Origin: Stramonita haemastoma
Taxonomy: Eukaryota > Mollusca > Gastropoda > Neogastropoda > Muricidae
Direction: 5' to 3'
Assembly (NCBI GenBank): GCA_030674155.1
Contig: CM060317.1
Coordinates: 46,204,645-46,252,144, forward strand
DNA length: 47,500 nt
Of this stretch, positions 13,401 through 22,374 are shown piece after piece. Each line of letters starts with the position of its first letter. Position 1 is the first letter of the stretch. The notes beneath the pieces are model-generated. The model was not told the origin of the DNA. It searched no databases and was given only the letters and a program-made list of their open reading frames with translations. A program made the translations under genes and the position numbers.

Positions 13401-14380
13401 TGTCTGCCTCCTGCCTCCCTACCCTGCAGACAGCCTACTCCTCCACCTCACAGCCCGTCTTTCCGCAGATGGCAGAGGTCAGGGTCAGCGCTAAGCCAGA
13501 CGACGCAGCGTCAGATGTCTCTGGCCTCCAGGGAACGGAAGGAGAGTCTGCCGCTCATCCAGGGGTGTACTCCAGTGCCAAACCAGCCTCCACCCACTCT
13601 CCCCACCTGCAGTCCAGCCCTGCTGTGGGGGTTCAGGAAAGCCTGAGCGTCCTCACCCCGTCTGTGGTCAGCATCAAACAGGAGGCCTCCCCCAACACCC
13701 CGCTGCCCTCCTTCACAGAGACCGTGTCCAATCTCTCCAACCTCAGCCGTCTGAATGCCATGTTCCAGAACCGCCTCCCTCACACCACCCCCTCTGTGGT
13801 GTCCACCGCTCCCCCCCCGAAACCGGCCGTGCTGTATCCCCCCCACTCCCCCGTCACTGCCAGCTCCACTGCCTGCACCACCACCAGCAGCAGCAGCGTC
13901 AACAGCACCTTCTCGACAACGCTGGCGGGCATTGTTGGGGACAGCGTGCAGAAAGCCTTGTCCTCCTCCTCCTCCTCCACCACTGCCAGCCCAGCCGCCC
14001 TCTACCCCCCCTCCCAGCTCTACTCCTCCATGTCCACCACCCCAGCCTCAGAGCCAACTCATCCTGCCGCGTATCCAATGGAAGAAGGGGATGCAGGGGG
14101 GTCCCAGGGTACTGCTGCTACTACTGCCCCCCAGCTCAGTGTGTGCTATGAGGACCTTGCAGTCAGCAGAGAGGACAGGGGCCTGGACATGCCCGGTCAC
14201 AGCTCACAGCGACAGCGCAAGCTGCAGCGGGAAGAGTACATGTTTGTGGAACAGAACCCCGATGTGGACGTTCAGGAATTCCTCGCCCGCTTTCCCAAAG
14301 TGTCCCTGCGCACCTTTTATCGCTGGAAGCGGGAAATTCGGGAAGAGCAGGCCCGAGGAATTATTGGGGGGTTGGGGTGA
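1..14380 (+). CDS. Tandem HTH-repeat (vertnin-like) protein, 3' part of gene, 7 exons
   Basis: Gene-level entry. Exons: 1-1075, 4120-4180, 5028-5830, 6564-6650, 7289-7967, 8976-9781, 12085-14380; the 5' end lies outside the window. All junctions are GT..AG and the phases agree once single-base frameshifts inside exons are allowed for. The product is at least about 1,930 residues: an acidic Ser/Thr-rich N-terminal part, a poly-Ala/poly-Gln stretch with a basic RKRK cluster (likely NLS), then seven two-part repeats of about 80 residues plus one half repeat. First halves share EEY.FV...P.VD...F...FP.VS.RTFYRWK; second halves share P.L.Y.EF...FP.V....F..W. From memory, vertebrate vertnin has comparable FP.IS.STYY.W repeats, so this is called vertnin-like. 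Nuclear DNA binding is inferred; it could instead be a lophotrochozoan-specific expansion of a transposase-type HTH. The gene is convergent with RRP5 downstream. Confidence 0.8.
1264..1492. repeat. (CA)n followed by (TC)n microsatellite
   Basis: Long CA tract with interruptions, passing into (CT)n at about 1462-1492 and preceded by a C run at 1241-1253. Any open frame here is only a poly-HT/CV translation of the satellite. Confidence 0.97.
1560..1722 (+). repeat. SINE-A copy (body and tail)
   Basis: Matches the dispersed family seen in full on the - strand at 30062-30425: a GGAAGAGTAGGC..GTG block, then ACATGAGTGCTTATTCCATT, ending in ATAAAAGAATAAA. The tRNA-like head is missing or diverged in this copy. 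Confidence 0.75.
3515..3745. repeat. Degenerate (GATAAT/GATGAT)n simple repeat
   Basis: A run of GATGATAATAAT-type triplets and hexamers with interruptions, in intron 1. It is followed at about 3750-3815 by a GGGACTTTATAGCGCTGAACCC block that also occurs beside ATT-type repeats near 34600 and 46950. Confidence 0.9.
3932..4098. repeat. (AATC)n / (AGTC)n tetranucleotide satellite next to an acceptor
   Basis: About 40 tandem TCAA or TCAG units, ending some 20 bases before the acceptor of the 61-nt exon. That acceptor therefore has no clear polypyrimidine tract. Confidence 0.95.
4120..4180 (+). CDS. HTH-repeat gene, exon 2 (61 nt)
   Basis: Small exon between TGTGACAG and GAG|GTAAGC. The first base completes an Arg codon split with exon 1, then 20 codons (GVKEG, QQDDQSAS) are open and end in phase 0, joining the next exon in frame. 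It continues the polar linker. It is sandwiched between an (AATC)n satellite upstream and a (GT)n satellite downstream. Confidence 0.7.
4368..4442. repeat. (GT)n microsatellite
   Basis: Uninterrupted GT run in intron 2, followed by imperfect GTGTGTCACT units to about 4560. It gives UG repeats in the sense transcript. Confidence 0.97.
5028..5830 (+). CDS. HTH-repeat gene, exon 3 (poly-Ala/Gln, NLS, repeat 1, start of repeat 2)
   Basis: Begins after TTTTTCAG in phase 0. It encodes an Ala run with a QQHQQQ stretch, a basic RSRKRKLSD cluster (likely nuclear localisation) and an acidic patch, then repeat 1: first half EEYQYLERDPFMDF..QQRTFYRWKRK, second half RPALTYAEFSQYFP..EHIFEHWRDLL. A Gly-rich linker follows, then the start of repeat 2 (KHPNMDLEQFAE), where the exon ends at GAG|GTAAAA. 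The sensible reading moves from frame 3 to frame 2 at 5544-5549 (one missing base), exactly inside the second half of repeat 1. The repeat pattern resumes at once after the shift, so an assembly or sequencing deletion is the likeliest cause. Confidence 0.85.
5831..6563 (+). other. Intron 3, contains (CAA)n
   Basis: T-rich intron between GTAAAA and TGTTGCAG. A (CAA)n repeat lies at 6378-6429. No other structure seen. Confidence 0.75.
6564..6650 (+). CDS. HTH-repeat gene, exon 4 (87 nt, middle of repeat 2)
   Basis: Acceptor TGTTGCAG, donor AAG|GTAAGC, 29 codons, phase 0 at both ends. It reads VYPEVPRELFCMWKKQI and then ..LQTNPK. This supplies the 'P.V...F..W' end of the first half of repeat 2 and the Pro that opens the second half. 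Fit to the repeat pattern on both sides of both introns strongly supports this exon. Confidence 0.9.
6651..7288 (+). other. Intron 4, with a short ATTCATTTATC tandem repeat
   Basis: T-rich intron. A short tandem repeat of CATTTATTATTCATTTAT units lies at about 7082-7147 and an (AT)n at 6986-6998. No coding. Confidence 0.7.
7289..7967 (+). CDS. HTH-repeat gene, exon 5 (end of repeat 2, linker, first half of repeat 3)
   Basis: Begins after TCTGTCAG in phase 0 with LTYQEFRKQ..FSLWKAHL, the second half of repeat 2. A Thr/Pro/Ala-rich linker follows, then a charged stretch (KELRKAVDSE), then the first half of repeat 3: YYLLNPDTPYLALTRLFP and AQRYGRWKRK at the donor AAG|GTAAGT. Two single-base deletions are needed. 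One is near 7604-7615, where the first frame hits TGA at 7616. The other is near 7826-7837, by a G6 run, where the second frame hits TGA at 7858. The exon's last bases and donor are repeated in tandem just downstream. Confidence 0.8.
7929..8262 (+). repeat. Tandem array duplicating exon end plus splice donor (4 x about 86 bp)
   Basis: Copies begin at 7929, 8016, 8103 and 8188 with spacing 87, 87 and 85. Copy 1 is the real exon 5 end and donor. Each later copy carries a pyrimidine-rich stretch, TCTGCACAG, then CGCTATGGCCGCTGGAAG, then GTAAG or GTGAG. Copies 2 and 4 therefore look like 24-nt microexons (8031-8054 and 8203-8226), which would add eight codons, RYGRWKRK-like, in frame. Copy 3 has an 18-nt version (8118-8135). 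Confidence 0.92.
8285..8400 (+). repeat. Element B copy
   Basis: Carries the shared blocks GAAATGCGGCTAC, GAAATCTCACCATCGGTGAA and GGAGCTCTAGCCAAGGAA, then a C/A run. At least seven other copies occur in the window. Confidence 0.7.
8855..8990 (+). repeat. Tandem duplication of the exon 6 splice acceptor region
   Basis: GTATG(A/G)TGTTCATGTGTGC(C/A)CAGGT occurs three times (around 8856, 8893 and 8956). The last two are followed by GTGxCCTCAGCGTTG, the start of exon 6. Only the acceptor ending at 8975 opens a long coding frame; the one ending at 8910 runs into a stop. This is the other end of the same intron whose donor is duplicated at 7929-8262. Confidence 0.85.
8976..9781 (+). CDS. HTH-repeat gene, exon 6 (end of repeat 3, repeat 4)
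   Basis: Begins in phase 0 with VTSALSFLEREPD, giving the second half of repeat 3 (ELYFPNVPDEILVSWRERV). A Pro/Ser/Gly-rich linker follows, then repeat 4: REEYLFVQRYPGVDLATF..ISVRTFYRWRAEV and TKPSLSFHEFFSEFP..LTEEVFATW. In the G10 run at 9671-9680 the reading appears to move from frame 3 to frame 1 (an extra G or two missing). The new frame gives ENLLVLSNASLLQQQQQ and ends at ACAG|GTTTGT in phase 1, which joins the next exon as a Glu codon. Confidence 0.82.
10083..10340 (+). repeat. Element C copy 1
   Basis: About 255 bp, closely matched by 33836-34085 in the same orientation. It opens with GGCATCCATCAGTCTC and includes TTACCCATGCAGCAGACCC, TGGAAAGGCAATTGCCAATAC and AGCCCCGAACTGCCCTGGGG. 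No open frame of note; class unknown. Confidence 0.85.
11385..11520 (+). repeat. SINE-A copy (3' part)
   Basis: TATGAGTGGGCCATTGTGTACCGG, CATACACATGGGGACTGG, CACATGAGTGCTTATTCCATTA and the ATAAAAGAATAAATAAATG tail match the SINE-A family in + orientation. Confidence 0.85.
11740..11830 (-). repeat. Element B copy, reverse
   Basis: Reverse complement of the Element B core: AAGGTTCACCAATGGTGAGA, GCAACCATTTTTGCCCACCATAAAGGTAGC. Confidence 0.7.
12085..14380 (+). CDS. HTH-repeat gene, last exon (repeats 5-7 and half of repeat 8)
   Basis: Acceptor TTTCTGTGCAG, phase 1 join. It encodes repeat 5 (HMNPYLEYSEMLRTYPSVTHRTFFRWK with HPEVAYEDIASAVPGVSFQAFHMW), repeat 6 (NPAMDYAEFARRFGTVSQRTFYRWR with DPQLDYATFSRHARDVPEHVFKIW) and the more diverged repeat 7 (HPTVDFKGLSAVFPSVSMDMF and IPSTNFEDFHRIFPDVKENIF). 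A long Ser/Thr/Pro linker with a VVSIKQEAS SUMO-type motif (13673-13684) follows. It ends with the first half of repeat 8 (NPDVDVQEFLARFPKVSLRTFYRWK) and a stop at 14378-14380. One missing base is needed near 13035-13058. The second half of repeat 8 is absent, and I find none downstream. Confidence 0.88.
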
Positions 14381-17003
14381 TGAGGACTTTTTTTTTTTTT
14401 TTTGATGTTTGTTTGTTGACATATCTGTTGAAGACTGTCAGAATCATGAAGTGAGTTGTGCACAGGTATAAAAAGTATGCATGCCTTTTTTGGGGGGGTT
14501 ACTTGCTGGGGTTGTCTGTCATGCAAGTACTGCATGTGTGCACAGTGTGTATACTTAGCATCAACTGAGGTATCGTGAATGAAGACACATGTGAGATTCA
14601 GGCAAGTCCTTAAGGCTTCAGTGTGTGTATTCAGGATGGAAATATTGAATATTGGTTCCTTGGAAAAGATGGCTAGGGTTTATTTGCTATGGTCCATATC
14701 GTAGAAACGGTGCTCCCATGTTTATCAGGTTGAAGTATCAACAGGGCTCAGGAAGAACTAACTTGGTGTGTGACTGATCTTTAGCCTAGATCATTTATTC
14801 TGGAAAGTGTGAAAGAAAGGTGATAGTGTTGTCATAGACTCTGGCATATTATGAACGTTCATGGGTTTGTAATGGTGTTGAGGATGAAATACAGTGATAA
14901 AGCAAAAGTTACACAAACTTACCTTCCCCTCTCCTTTCTTTTTTCCTTTCTGTAGCCTACCCCCCTCCCTCGGCCCTGAAAACTTTCAACAAAGCTAATG
15001 TAAGGCCCCAACATGACTTTTTTTAAAAACAGATTTACCTTGAGTGCTTTCTTTTTCTGATAATCATAGGTCTGTCAGGTCTATATATGGAGATTTTCAA
15101 GAGTGGACTTCACTGTTTGTGTGTTGATGCTGCTGTCGCAAGTGTGGAACTGCTTATTTGGTTGGTTGATTTGGGTTTGCTGGCCAGCTGTTATTTGGTT
15201 TGGTGGGGTTTTCCTTATTGATTGCTGATATTGAGAGAAAAGAAATGGCTGCTGCCGCCACGTTTGATCAAATTGATAGATTCAACAACTGCTGCTGTTT
15301 TGAACTTCTTGGCATGTGACAAAATCTGTTGTTAAGCTTTTGGTGTTTTAACTGCTGTTGTTTTATTGATTTATCTTCATATTCACAGTCACTCATACCC
15401 ACAGATAGTGGAGATAGTCTTTATTTTGACAGCCAAAATGACTGTTTTCCTATCTTGTATGTAATTTCAGCTGAAATTGTCGATAAAGTAAATTAGATCT
15501 ATTCTCTGGTTGAATTGTCAAGCTGAGTTATTTGATTTATGATATTTTATTAATCCAGAAATCAGCAATCAGCTATTAATGGATAAGACACAGAGGGGTG
15601 ACTATTTCAGTGTTGGGGAACAGCCATTGGTATGATGTTTTTTTTTTGGACTGAGTACTATTGTATATTTTTTATGTTTTTTTCCCTTCGAAGCTACCAT
15701 AACATTCTGCTGCAGACTTTTTTTAACATTATATCCTGCTTTTGGCTTCAGAGCTAAGGAGGGACAAGCTTCAACAACCTATTTTGTTTTTTATGTGCAG
15801 TACAGAATTATTGAGTTCTTTTCCCTGTTCTGTTTATTTGGGATCAGGGACAGAAACTCCACCCCCCCTTACCCCCCACACACACTTCTGTCTTCGCTTT
15901 TTTGAGGGGGAGGGGAAGGGAGAACAATCACAAAATCAGTTGTTCTCTTTCCACCGCAGATCTTATTTTTGGTCAGTTACAGGACCTGTCCTCTTTCCAG
16001 CTCTATTTTGGGGTTGAAGCAGTCACAGAACCTGTACTCTTTCCTGAACTTTATATTGTAATTGTATTGCAGGACAATCAAGCTTTCATTTGCCTTCCCA
16101 CTGACTGACATTGAATGGGATTTGAAACCTGGATTTGAGGGCAGCTTAGCTGATTGTTTTGGAACTTGCAGCAAGCTCAGAAATTGAGAAGTAACAAGAT
16201 TGCCTCAGGGCCACATATGAAGATGTCTCCTTGACAAAAGCTGTTAGTAATTGTGAAAGGATGTGTGATATCCAGTTTTGTGTAATGTCCAGATAGGTTA
16301 CAAATCATGGTGGAAGCTATTGAGTGTTTTGGGAATGATATGAAGGAGTTGTCATTTTTCATTTAAAGATACACGCTTATTGTTCCCTTACACTTATATG
16401 GACAAATATCTCTTGCACGTCGCACTGTAAAACACACACTGTCATTCAAAATTTCCATCATGTAGCTCCTTAAATATGTTGACATTTTTCCAGATAACGT
16501 CCTTTGAGCCCAGCACTTACCACAGTTTGTTCTTATTCACACAAACACATACCCATTCCCCTGCCTGCATGTATACTCAAACACATATAACTAGAAGACA
16601 AAGTCGCATCCCAGGCTTTTTCCCCAACTTGCGTGGTGGTTTAGCATGTTTTGCATACCATGACACCCCCTGAGAAACTGAAGATGGTATGAATTGAGAA
16701 CACATTTTTAAAACCGAGACTCTTCTGCTGCAGTTAAAATATCATTGACAAATGCCGTATCTCGCGATTCAGTGTGAATTGATGCAGATTTTATTATCAT
16801 TTTTTTAAAAAACTGCTGTACTAAGCGTTCATGATTGCCTGCAACACTTTGTTGAGTCCAGTTAAAAAGAGAGAGTGGAAGCCGCCGTATCGATACATGG
16901 AGATGGTTTGTTTGCTCCGTTAGTTAGTTGAACAAGTCTTTCTCAGAGCAGTGAGTGATATTGTCAGTTCAGTCTATATACTTTATCAGTATGTCAGAAT
17001 AAA
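14381..17003 (+). other. Candidate 3' UTR of the HTH-repeat gene, with AATAAA at 16998-17003
   Basis: T/G-rich sequence with no coding after the stop codon. The poly(A)-type hexamer AATAAA at 16998 is the first good one I see downstream. Whether transcription really extends that far is not shown by the sequence. Confidence 0.35.
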
Positions 17004-17255
17004 CTGTTGAGGTAAAGTGTACTATTACTGCCGAGTCTTTCCAATACAGACAAAGCTGTTGACTTGGGCCACTTCTTCACTCAGGTGCAGTGTGAAGTAT
17101 CATAAACCTTCTGTAGGGTTTATCTAATGCACGCCATTTGGAGGGGGTTTTGTGTCTTGTGTGTATCCTACAGAAGTTTTTTTTAGGATACTGTAGGGTG
17201 TGTATTGTATGGTATATCATAGCCTTGATGACAGGAGTATTTTAATGCCATTGTA

Positions 17256-17307
17256 ATGTGTGGTGAGTGTGTGTGTGTGTGTGTGTGTGCGTGTGTGCGT
17301 GTGTGTG

Positions 17308-17372
<65 letters not shown>

Positions 17373-17534
17373 GTGTATGTGTGTGTGTGTGTGTGGTGTG
17401 TGTGTGTGTGTGCGCGTGCGTGTGTGCGTGCGTGCGTGTGTTACTGTGTATGTATGTGTGTGTGTGTGTGTGTGACTGTGTGTGTGTGTGTGGTGACTCT
17501 GTGTGTGTGCATGCATGTGCGTGCGTGTGTGTAG
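17256..17534. repeat. (GT)n microsatellite with GC and AC interruptions
   Basis: GT tract broken by GCGT and TTACTGTGTATG units. Open frames on both strands are CV/HT satellite translations. Confidence 0.97.
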
Positions 17535-18064
17535 AGGTGTGTCTCAATTTTTCTGTATTGGCAACTTTTTAGGGAACTGCTTTACCGAACTGTTTGCTTT
17601 AAGTGACTGGGGCAAATCCAGGCTTCTATTCTAAGGTTAAAGCTCAAAGATACTACTTTTACTTGCGTTTTTCTCACAGACAGCACAAAGAATTCTGAAA
17701 CATTGTGGATATGGCTGTAGTTTTTATCAAGTCATTAAAAGTTGCTGAACAAATGACCTTTCTTCTGGCGCGAATTCCATAGTCGACACCAACTGATGGA
17801 GGCCTACTACTACTACTACTACTAAAATCTGACCACAGTTGTTGTAGGTACTGCTATAGCTTCAAATCATGTGACCAATTCCTGTTTTTGGTTTTCTGCT
17901 GACTGAAAAAAAAAAACAACCTCCATCAGATTTTGTGATACCTGGCGGCTATAGATCATCCATCACGGCATCAGTCAGAACTGCTTTTAACACACATTCA
18001 GAGGTTTTATGTTATATCTGCGAAGAGGAGTCCTTTTTTAGTCGGAACAAAAATGAAGTGACCA

Positions 18065-18153
18065 CTAGCTTTTCTCATTTCAGTGCGTGGGTAGAAACGG
18101 TTGCATACGCAAAATTTCACCATTGGTGAATTTTGGAGCTCTGGCCAAGGAAC
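18065..18153 (+). repeat. Element B copy
   Basis: GTAGAAACGGTTGCATACGC, AAAATTTCACCATTGGTGAA and TTTGGAGCTCTGGCCAAGGAAC followed by an A run; same order as the other copies. Confidence 0.8.
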
Positions 18154-21100
18154 AAAAAAAAAAAAAATCAGTGTAACTGTGCTCATTAAATCCATTTTGG
18201 AAGACCTAGAGAGAATCTGAGCATGATTTGGAGGAGCCTTTGGTGTTTTAATAATTTGTTGTTGTTGTGATGACTTATTGATAAGCAAGATTATATTTTT
18301 GAATATATCTCAATCCTGCATTGGTATTGTTCTTAGATCATTCAAAGACTAATTCAGTGGCAGGGGGAGAGGAAATGCTGGGAGATAACTCAGAAGGTTG
18401 ACAGAGAAAGAGAAAGACAGGGTGCATAGGAAAGAGAGGGGGGGGGGGGTGTGTCTGGAAGGAGTGGGAGGGGAGAGTGAGGGTACGCTTGCAATGAATC
18501 CTGCCATGAAAAGGAATGCAAGACTTTGGAGCTGAAATCATTTGGGAGTGCCTGTTCTGTCACTGTGGACAAAGAGCCTATGTGCTGCAGAAACTACCCC
18601 TAGACCATACTTGCTTTAATTTCTTGTTTCATTTTACATTCAGTAAGCAAGGTTTTTGGTAGTTCTGTTTTTCTTTTCTTTACATTTTTATTATTTATTG
18701 TGTATTAAGAAAAAAAAAGTTAATCACTTTTCCTGATGTTGTATGATGCGTGAGTCCTTTTTGGAAGTTGTAGAACACTGGAGAGAAGGAGCAACCACAT
18801 GATGGTATGGTTTGTTACGCAAAGGTTTGTTTGGTGCTGTTAGAGTGTCATACCTCTGACACTGTCTCAAGGTACATTGAAGACATTTACATGGTGCAAC
18901 TGTTTTTGATGACCTCAGTTTTTCTTTCTTTCTTTCTTTTAAAACAAAAAAAAAATTTGGAAGACAACATGAGCATTTTACCATGACTACTTTCAAAAAT
19001 GAAAATGTGGATGTGAGTGGACTAAAACAACATGAAACGATGGTGGTTGTATCTACTGCATGTGAGTTTATACTGTATGTTGACGTATTGCTGCTGACAA
19101 AGCGCATGCATCTTTGCATGTTTTGCCTGTGAAGTATAGTGATAGGTTTTTGTTTTTGTTTTTTTTGTGTATGCCACATCGTGTTTGTTGATGGCTATTT
19201 GTAGTTTTTCTGACTGTGTGCTTGTCTGGTACTGTATACATTGTTTTTTTTCAGTGTAGGTGCTCAAAGGTTGGTTGTTGTGACCGTTCATTGTGAGCTG
19301 TGGCGGGCGGCGTGAGAACAATTTTTGACTTTGGATGGTGTTAGATCTGATGTTGTAACAGTTTTCTTCAACTTTTTTGATTCTTGTTTTCTGTTTTTAT
19401 TTACATGGTGCTGGATATTGATGACTTTGTTCAATTTGAAGTGCCTGTGTGGTGGCTTTTATGAGCAAATTGTGAAGGAGTAACGCTGCATGGTGATTAT
19501 GCTGGCTGTCTACACATCATGGTTTGCTCACCGCGGAAAATTCAAAATCAAACAATTTGTTCCATGTTGATGGCTTTGTCCACATGCCAAATATGAGGGT
19601 GTTTTGGTTTTTTTTGGTCATGACTCGTTATTGTGCTTTGTATTCAGTTTTGTGTGAAAAATGACCAGCATTTTTTGTGTGTTTGTTGAACTGCCTTTCA
19701 TAAAGGGAACATGTCTACTGTTGCATACTGTTTGGGTGTGGGTGGGATAGACTGAGTAAAAGACAATCCGCAGTTGTATAGTAATGTTTCTCAACTCATG
19801 AGTCCAAGCAAAAAAATCTCTCTGGCTAAAAAAAGAAATCTATAAAAAAAAAAGGGGTGGGGGGAGGGGGAGAGTGGTAATTAATCAGTTTGTTTCTGAA
19901 GAGAAATGAGCTTCCCATGACATTCATAGATATACTTTATAAACATTTTTGCTTTTTTGTTGTTAAATGCGTACTTTCAAGAATGAAGAGTAGATTGGGT
20001 TTTTTCCCCCCACATGCTTGTTTTTAATTTCAGTCTTTAATCTAAACTGGACTGTGAAAATGCTCCATCTTGATTGACAATTGGTATGCATTATTTATAG
20101 AGTATATATATCATGTAAAGAAATCTTTAAAAAAATATCTCTTTTATAGAACAGATTTGATAATGATTTAATGGATAGTTTGCACCAAGTAATGAATTAT
20201 AGTTTGTGGATCCAGTAGCCCTGAAAGTCGTGTATTCTCTCTCATATTTGGTCATGCTTCTAAACATTTACATGCTAGGTTTGAAAAGTTAGTGCCCAAA
20301 AATCTAAGCTGTCACAGAATAGTAAAGTTTTACAGCATTTACAAAACATTGTGACAGAATTGTGGCAGTGATGGTGTAGAATGGGGTATCATCATCAACA
20401 ACAAGCAAAAGGCACAAAGTAAAGCAGTGGATGCTATTGATAGACACCTTTAACTGAAAGGCAGGCGGTCAACTGTTTCGTGCAAGACCAGTGTTTGTCA
20501 TTTATTTGTCACCCCCGAGCCAGGAGTTATTCCTGTTGCTGCCTTAGTTTGTGTGAGGTACCTGTGCTACATCTCAAACCCCAGTCATTCTGAACTCATC
20601 ACACAGCCAGGTTCCTTTATGTAGCGCTAGTATTTTCAGTGCCTGCCAGCTATCCACAGACTATCACTATGAGGCCTCCTTGAGGTCACCAGCCAGGCTG
20701 CAGCACCACTGACCTAGTGTGGCCAGGTTCATAGCTGGTGGTACCAGTGTTCTCAATAGCTGGTTGGTACCAGTGTTCTCAAAGGATTGGATCCACTTTT
20801 TCATTTTCAGTTCAGAATCCGAGTGATCATGGTGGTGGTAAAATTAGGTTTGCCACTCAGTGATGAGCAAAGCTAAATTTTCATGAGAAAATAAGTTTAT
20901 CTTTCCATTTGAGAAGGAAGCTTTTGTTTTAGAAGAAATCTTCATGGGGTCTCTTACTGACATGTTTATTTTTACCATCAAGAGATCTGCTTCTTCACTT
21001 TATTTGTATGAGGTACTTCATACTATGGTTGTGCAACAGAGTAGAGAGAGATAGAAGCGTAGGTCTTGCGTCATCCTTATTTTAAGACCTCTGATTCAGC

Positions 21101-21256
21101 TGGTTGGTTGGATTGGGAAAAAACCAACACAAACAACACACCACACACTCCCTCACACACAAACACACACACACACGCACACACACGTGTGCGCACAGAG
21201 TGGTATTATTATTTTACTATCACTTCTGCAAGGATAATGTCGTGTTTAGTTTCCAG

Positions 21257-21321
<65 letters not shown>
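21257..21321. repeat. (AT)n microsatellite
   Basis: Near-perfect AT run, self-complementary and able to form a cruciform. It is preceded at 21137-21190 by a CA-rich stretch. Confidence 0.97.
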
Positions 21322-21325
<4 letters not shown>

Positions 21326-21881
21326 GAGTACTTGACAATATGAACGAAATACATGCCACTTTCAGGGTTGATGCATGAATAAAGTGGTAGTAATAACAAT
21401 GATATTAAAAGATACTGAATAGGATTTTATAGTAGAACTGAAGGAAGCAGTGTGGATGTATACATGTATATATATATATAACACAGGGTCCAGTACAGCT
21501 GGAAAAGACATGATAATATCATGCTCATTATGTGCATTTTTCGTTTTGTTTGTTTGAAGCATATCATTAAAACCATAACGAAAAACTAGAAAGGTTGTGC
21601 AGTTCAGTTTATTTTATATATATGATATAAATATTTTGAATATGTTCAGTTTGTAACCATGTGGAGAGTGATACTTCATGCTGATCACCCTGTCAGAGGA
21701 TTTTTGCAATGCCTCATTGCGTATTCGTGCCTGCGAGAACAACAAAAAGAAGCATAATTTCAGCGTCAATTATGCTAAATAATCACATCTGCTAAAACTA
21801 GTCTGTGTGAATGAATGCTGTGGCTCTAGTCACCATCATATAACAAAAAAGCATTTTCAGATGTTTGACAGGTTGATGTAC

Positions 21882-21885
<4 letters not shown>

Positions 21886-21928
<43 letters not shown>

Positions 21929-21996
21929 GTCACACACACAGACACACAGACACTCACACACACAGTGTCACACACACACAGTGTCACACAGAGTGT

Positions 21997-22028
<32 letters not shown>

Positions 22029-22052
22029 GTCACACACACACACACACAGTGT

Positions 22053-22094
<42 letters not shown>

Positions 22095-22140
22095 GTCGCA
22101 CACATGCATGAGCTTGCGTACACACATGCACACACACATG
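21886..22140. repeat. (CA)n satellite with periodic AGAGTGTCA interruptions
   Basis: CA runs interrupted by repeated CACAGAGTGTCACA and CAGTGTCACA units, giving a higher-order pattern. Confidence 0.95.
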
Positions 22141-22297
22141 GAGTGTTGTTTTGTCAATATAAAATGTGAATGGATGTTTGAATCGTGAGTCCATTAATTA
22201 GAAGTTTTGAGGCATAACAGACTTCAAAGCTTACTACTTTTGTTTGCAAGACTGCTGAAAAAGGATATGGAATAATGTTTGTGGATATTCCTACATA

Positions 22298-22374
22298 CTA
22301 ACACACTCACACACACACACACACACACACGCACATACACACACACACTCTCTCTCTCTCTCTCTCTCTCACAC
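22298..22374. repeat. (CA)n / (TC)n microsatellite
   Basis: CACACTCACACACAC run passing into (CT)n at about 22348-22370. Confidence 0.95.

Noticed and set aside
1..14380. That the repeat gene is a pseudogene because of its frameshifts
   Set aside because: Splice sites, phases and repeat patterns are intact, the shifts are single bases (several in homopolymers), and the conserved PDCD11 gene has the same kind of shift; assembly error fits better.
21257..21321. Origin-like or promoter-like AT island
   Set aside because: It is a plain (AT)n microsatellite in intergenic DNA with no supporting motif.
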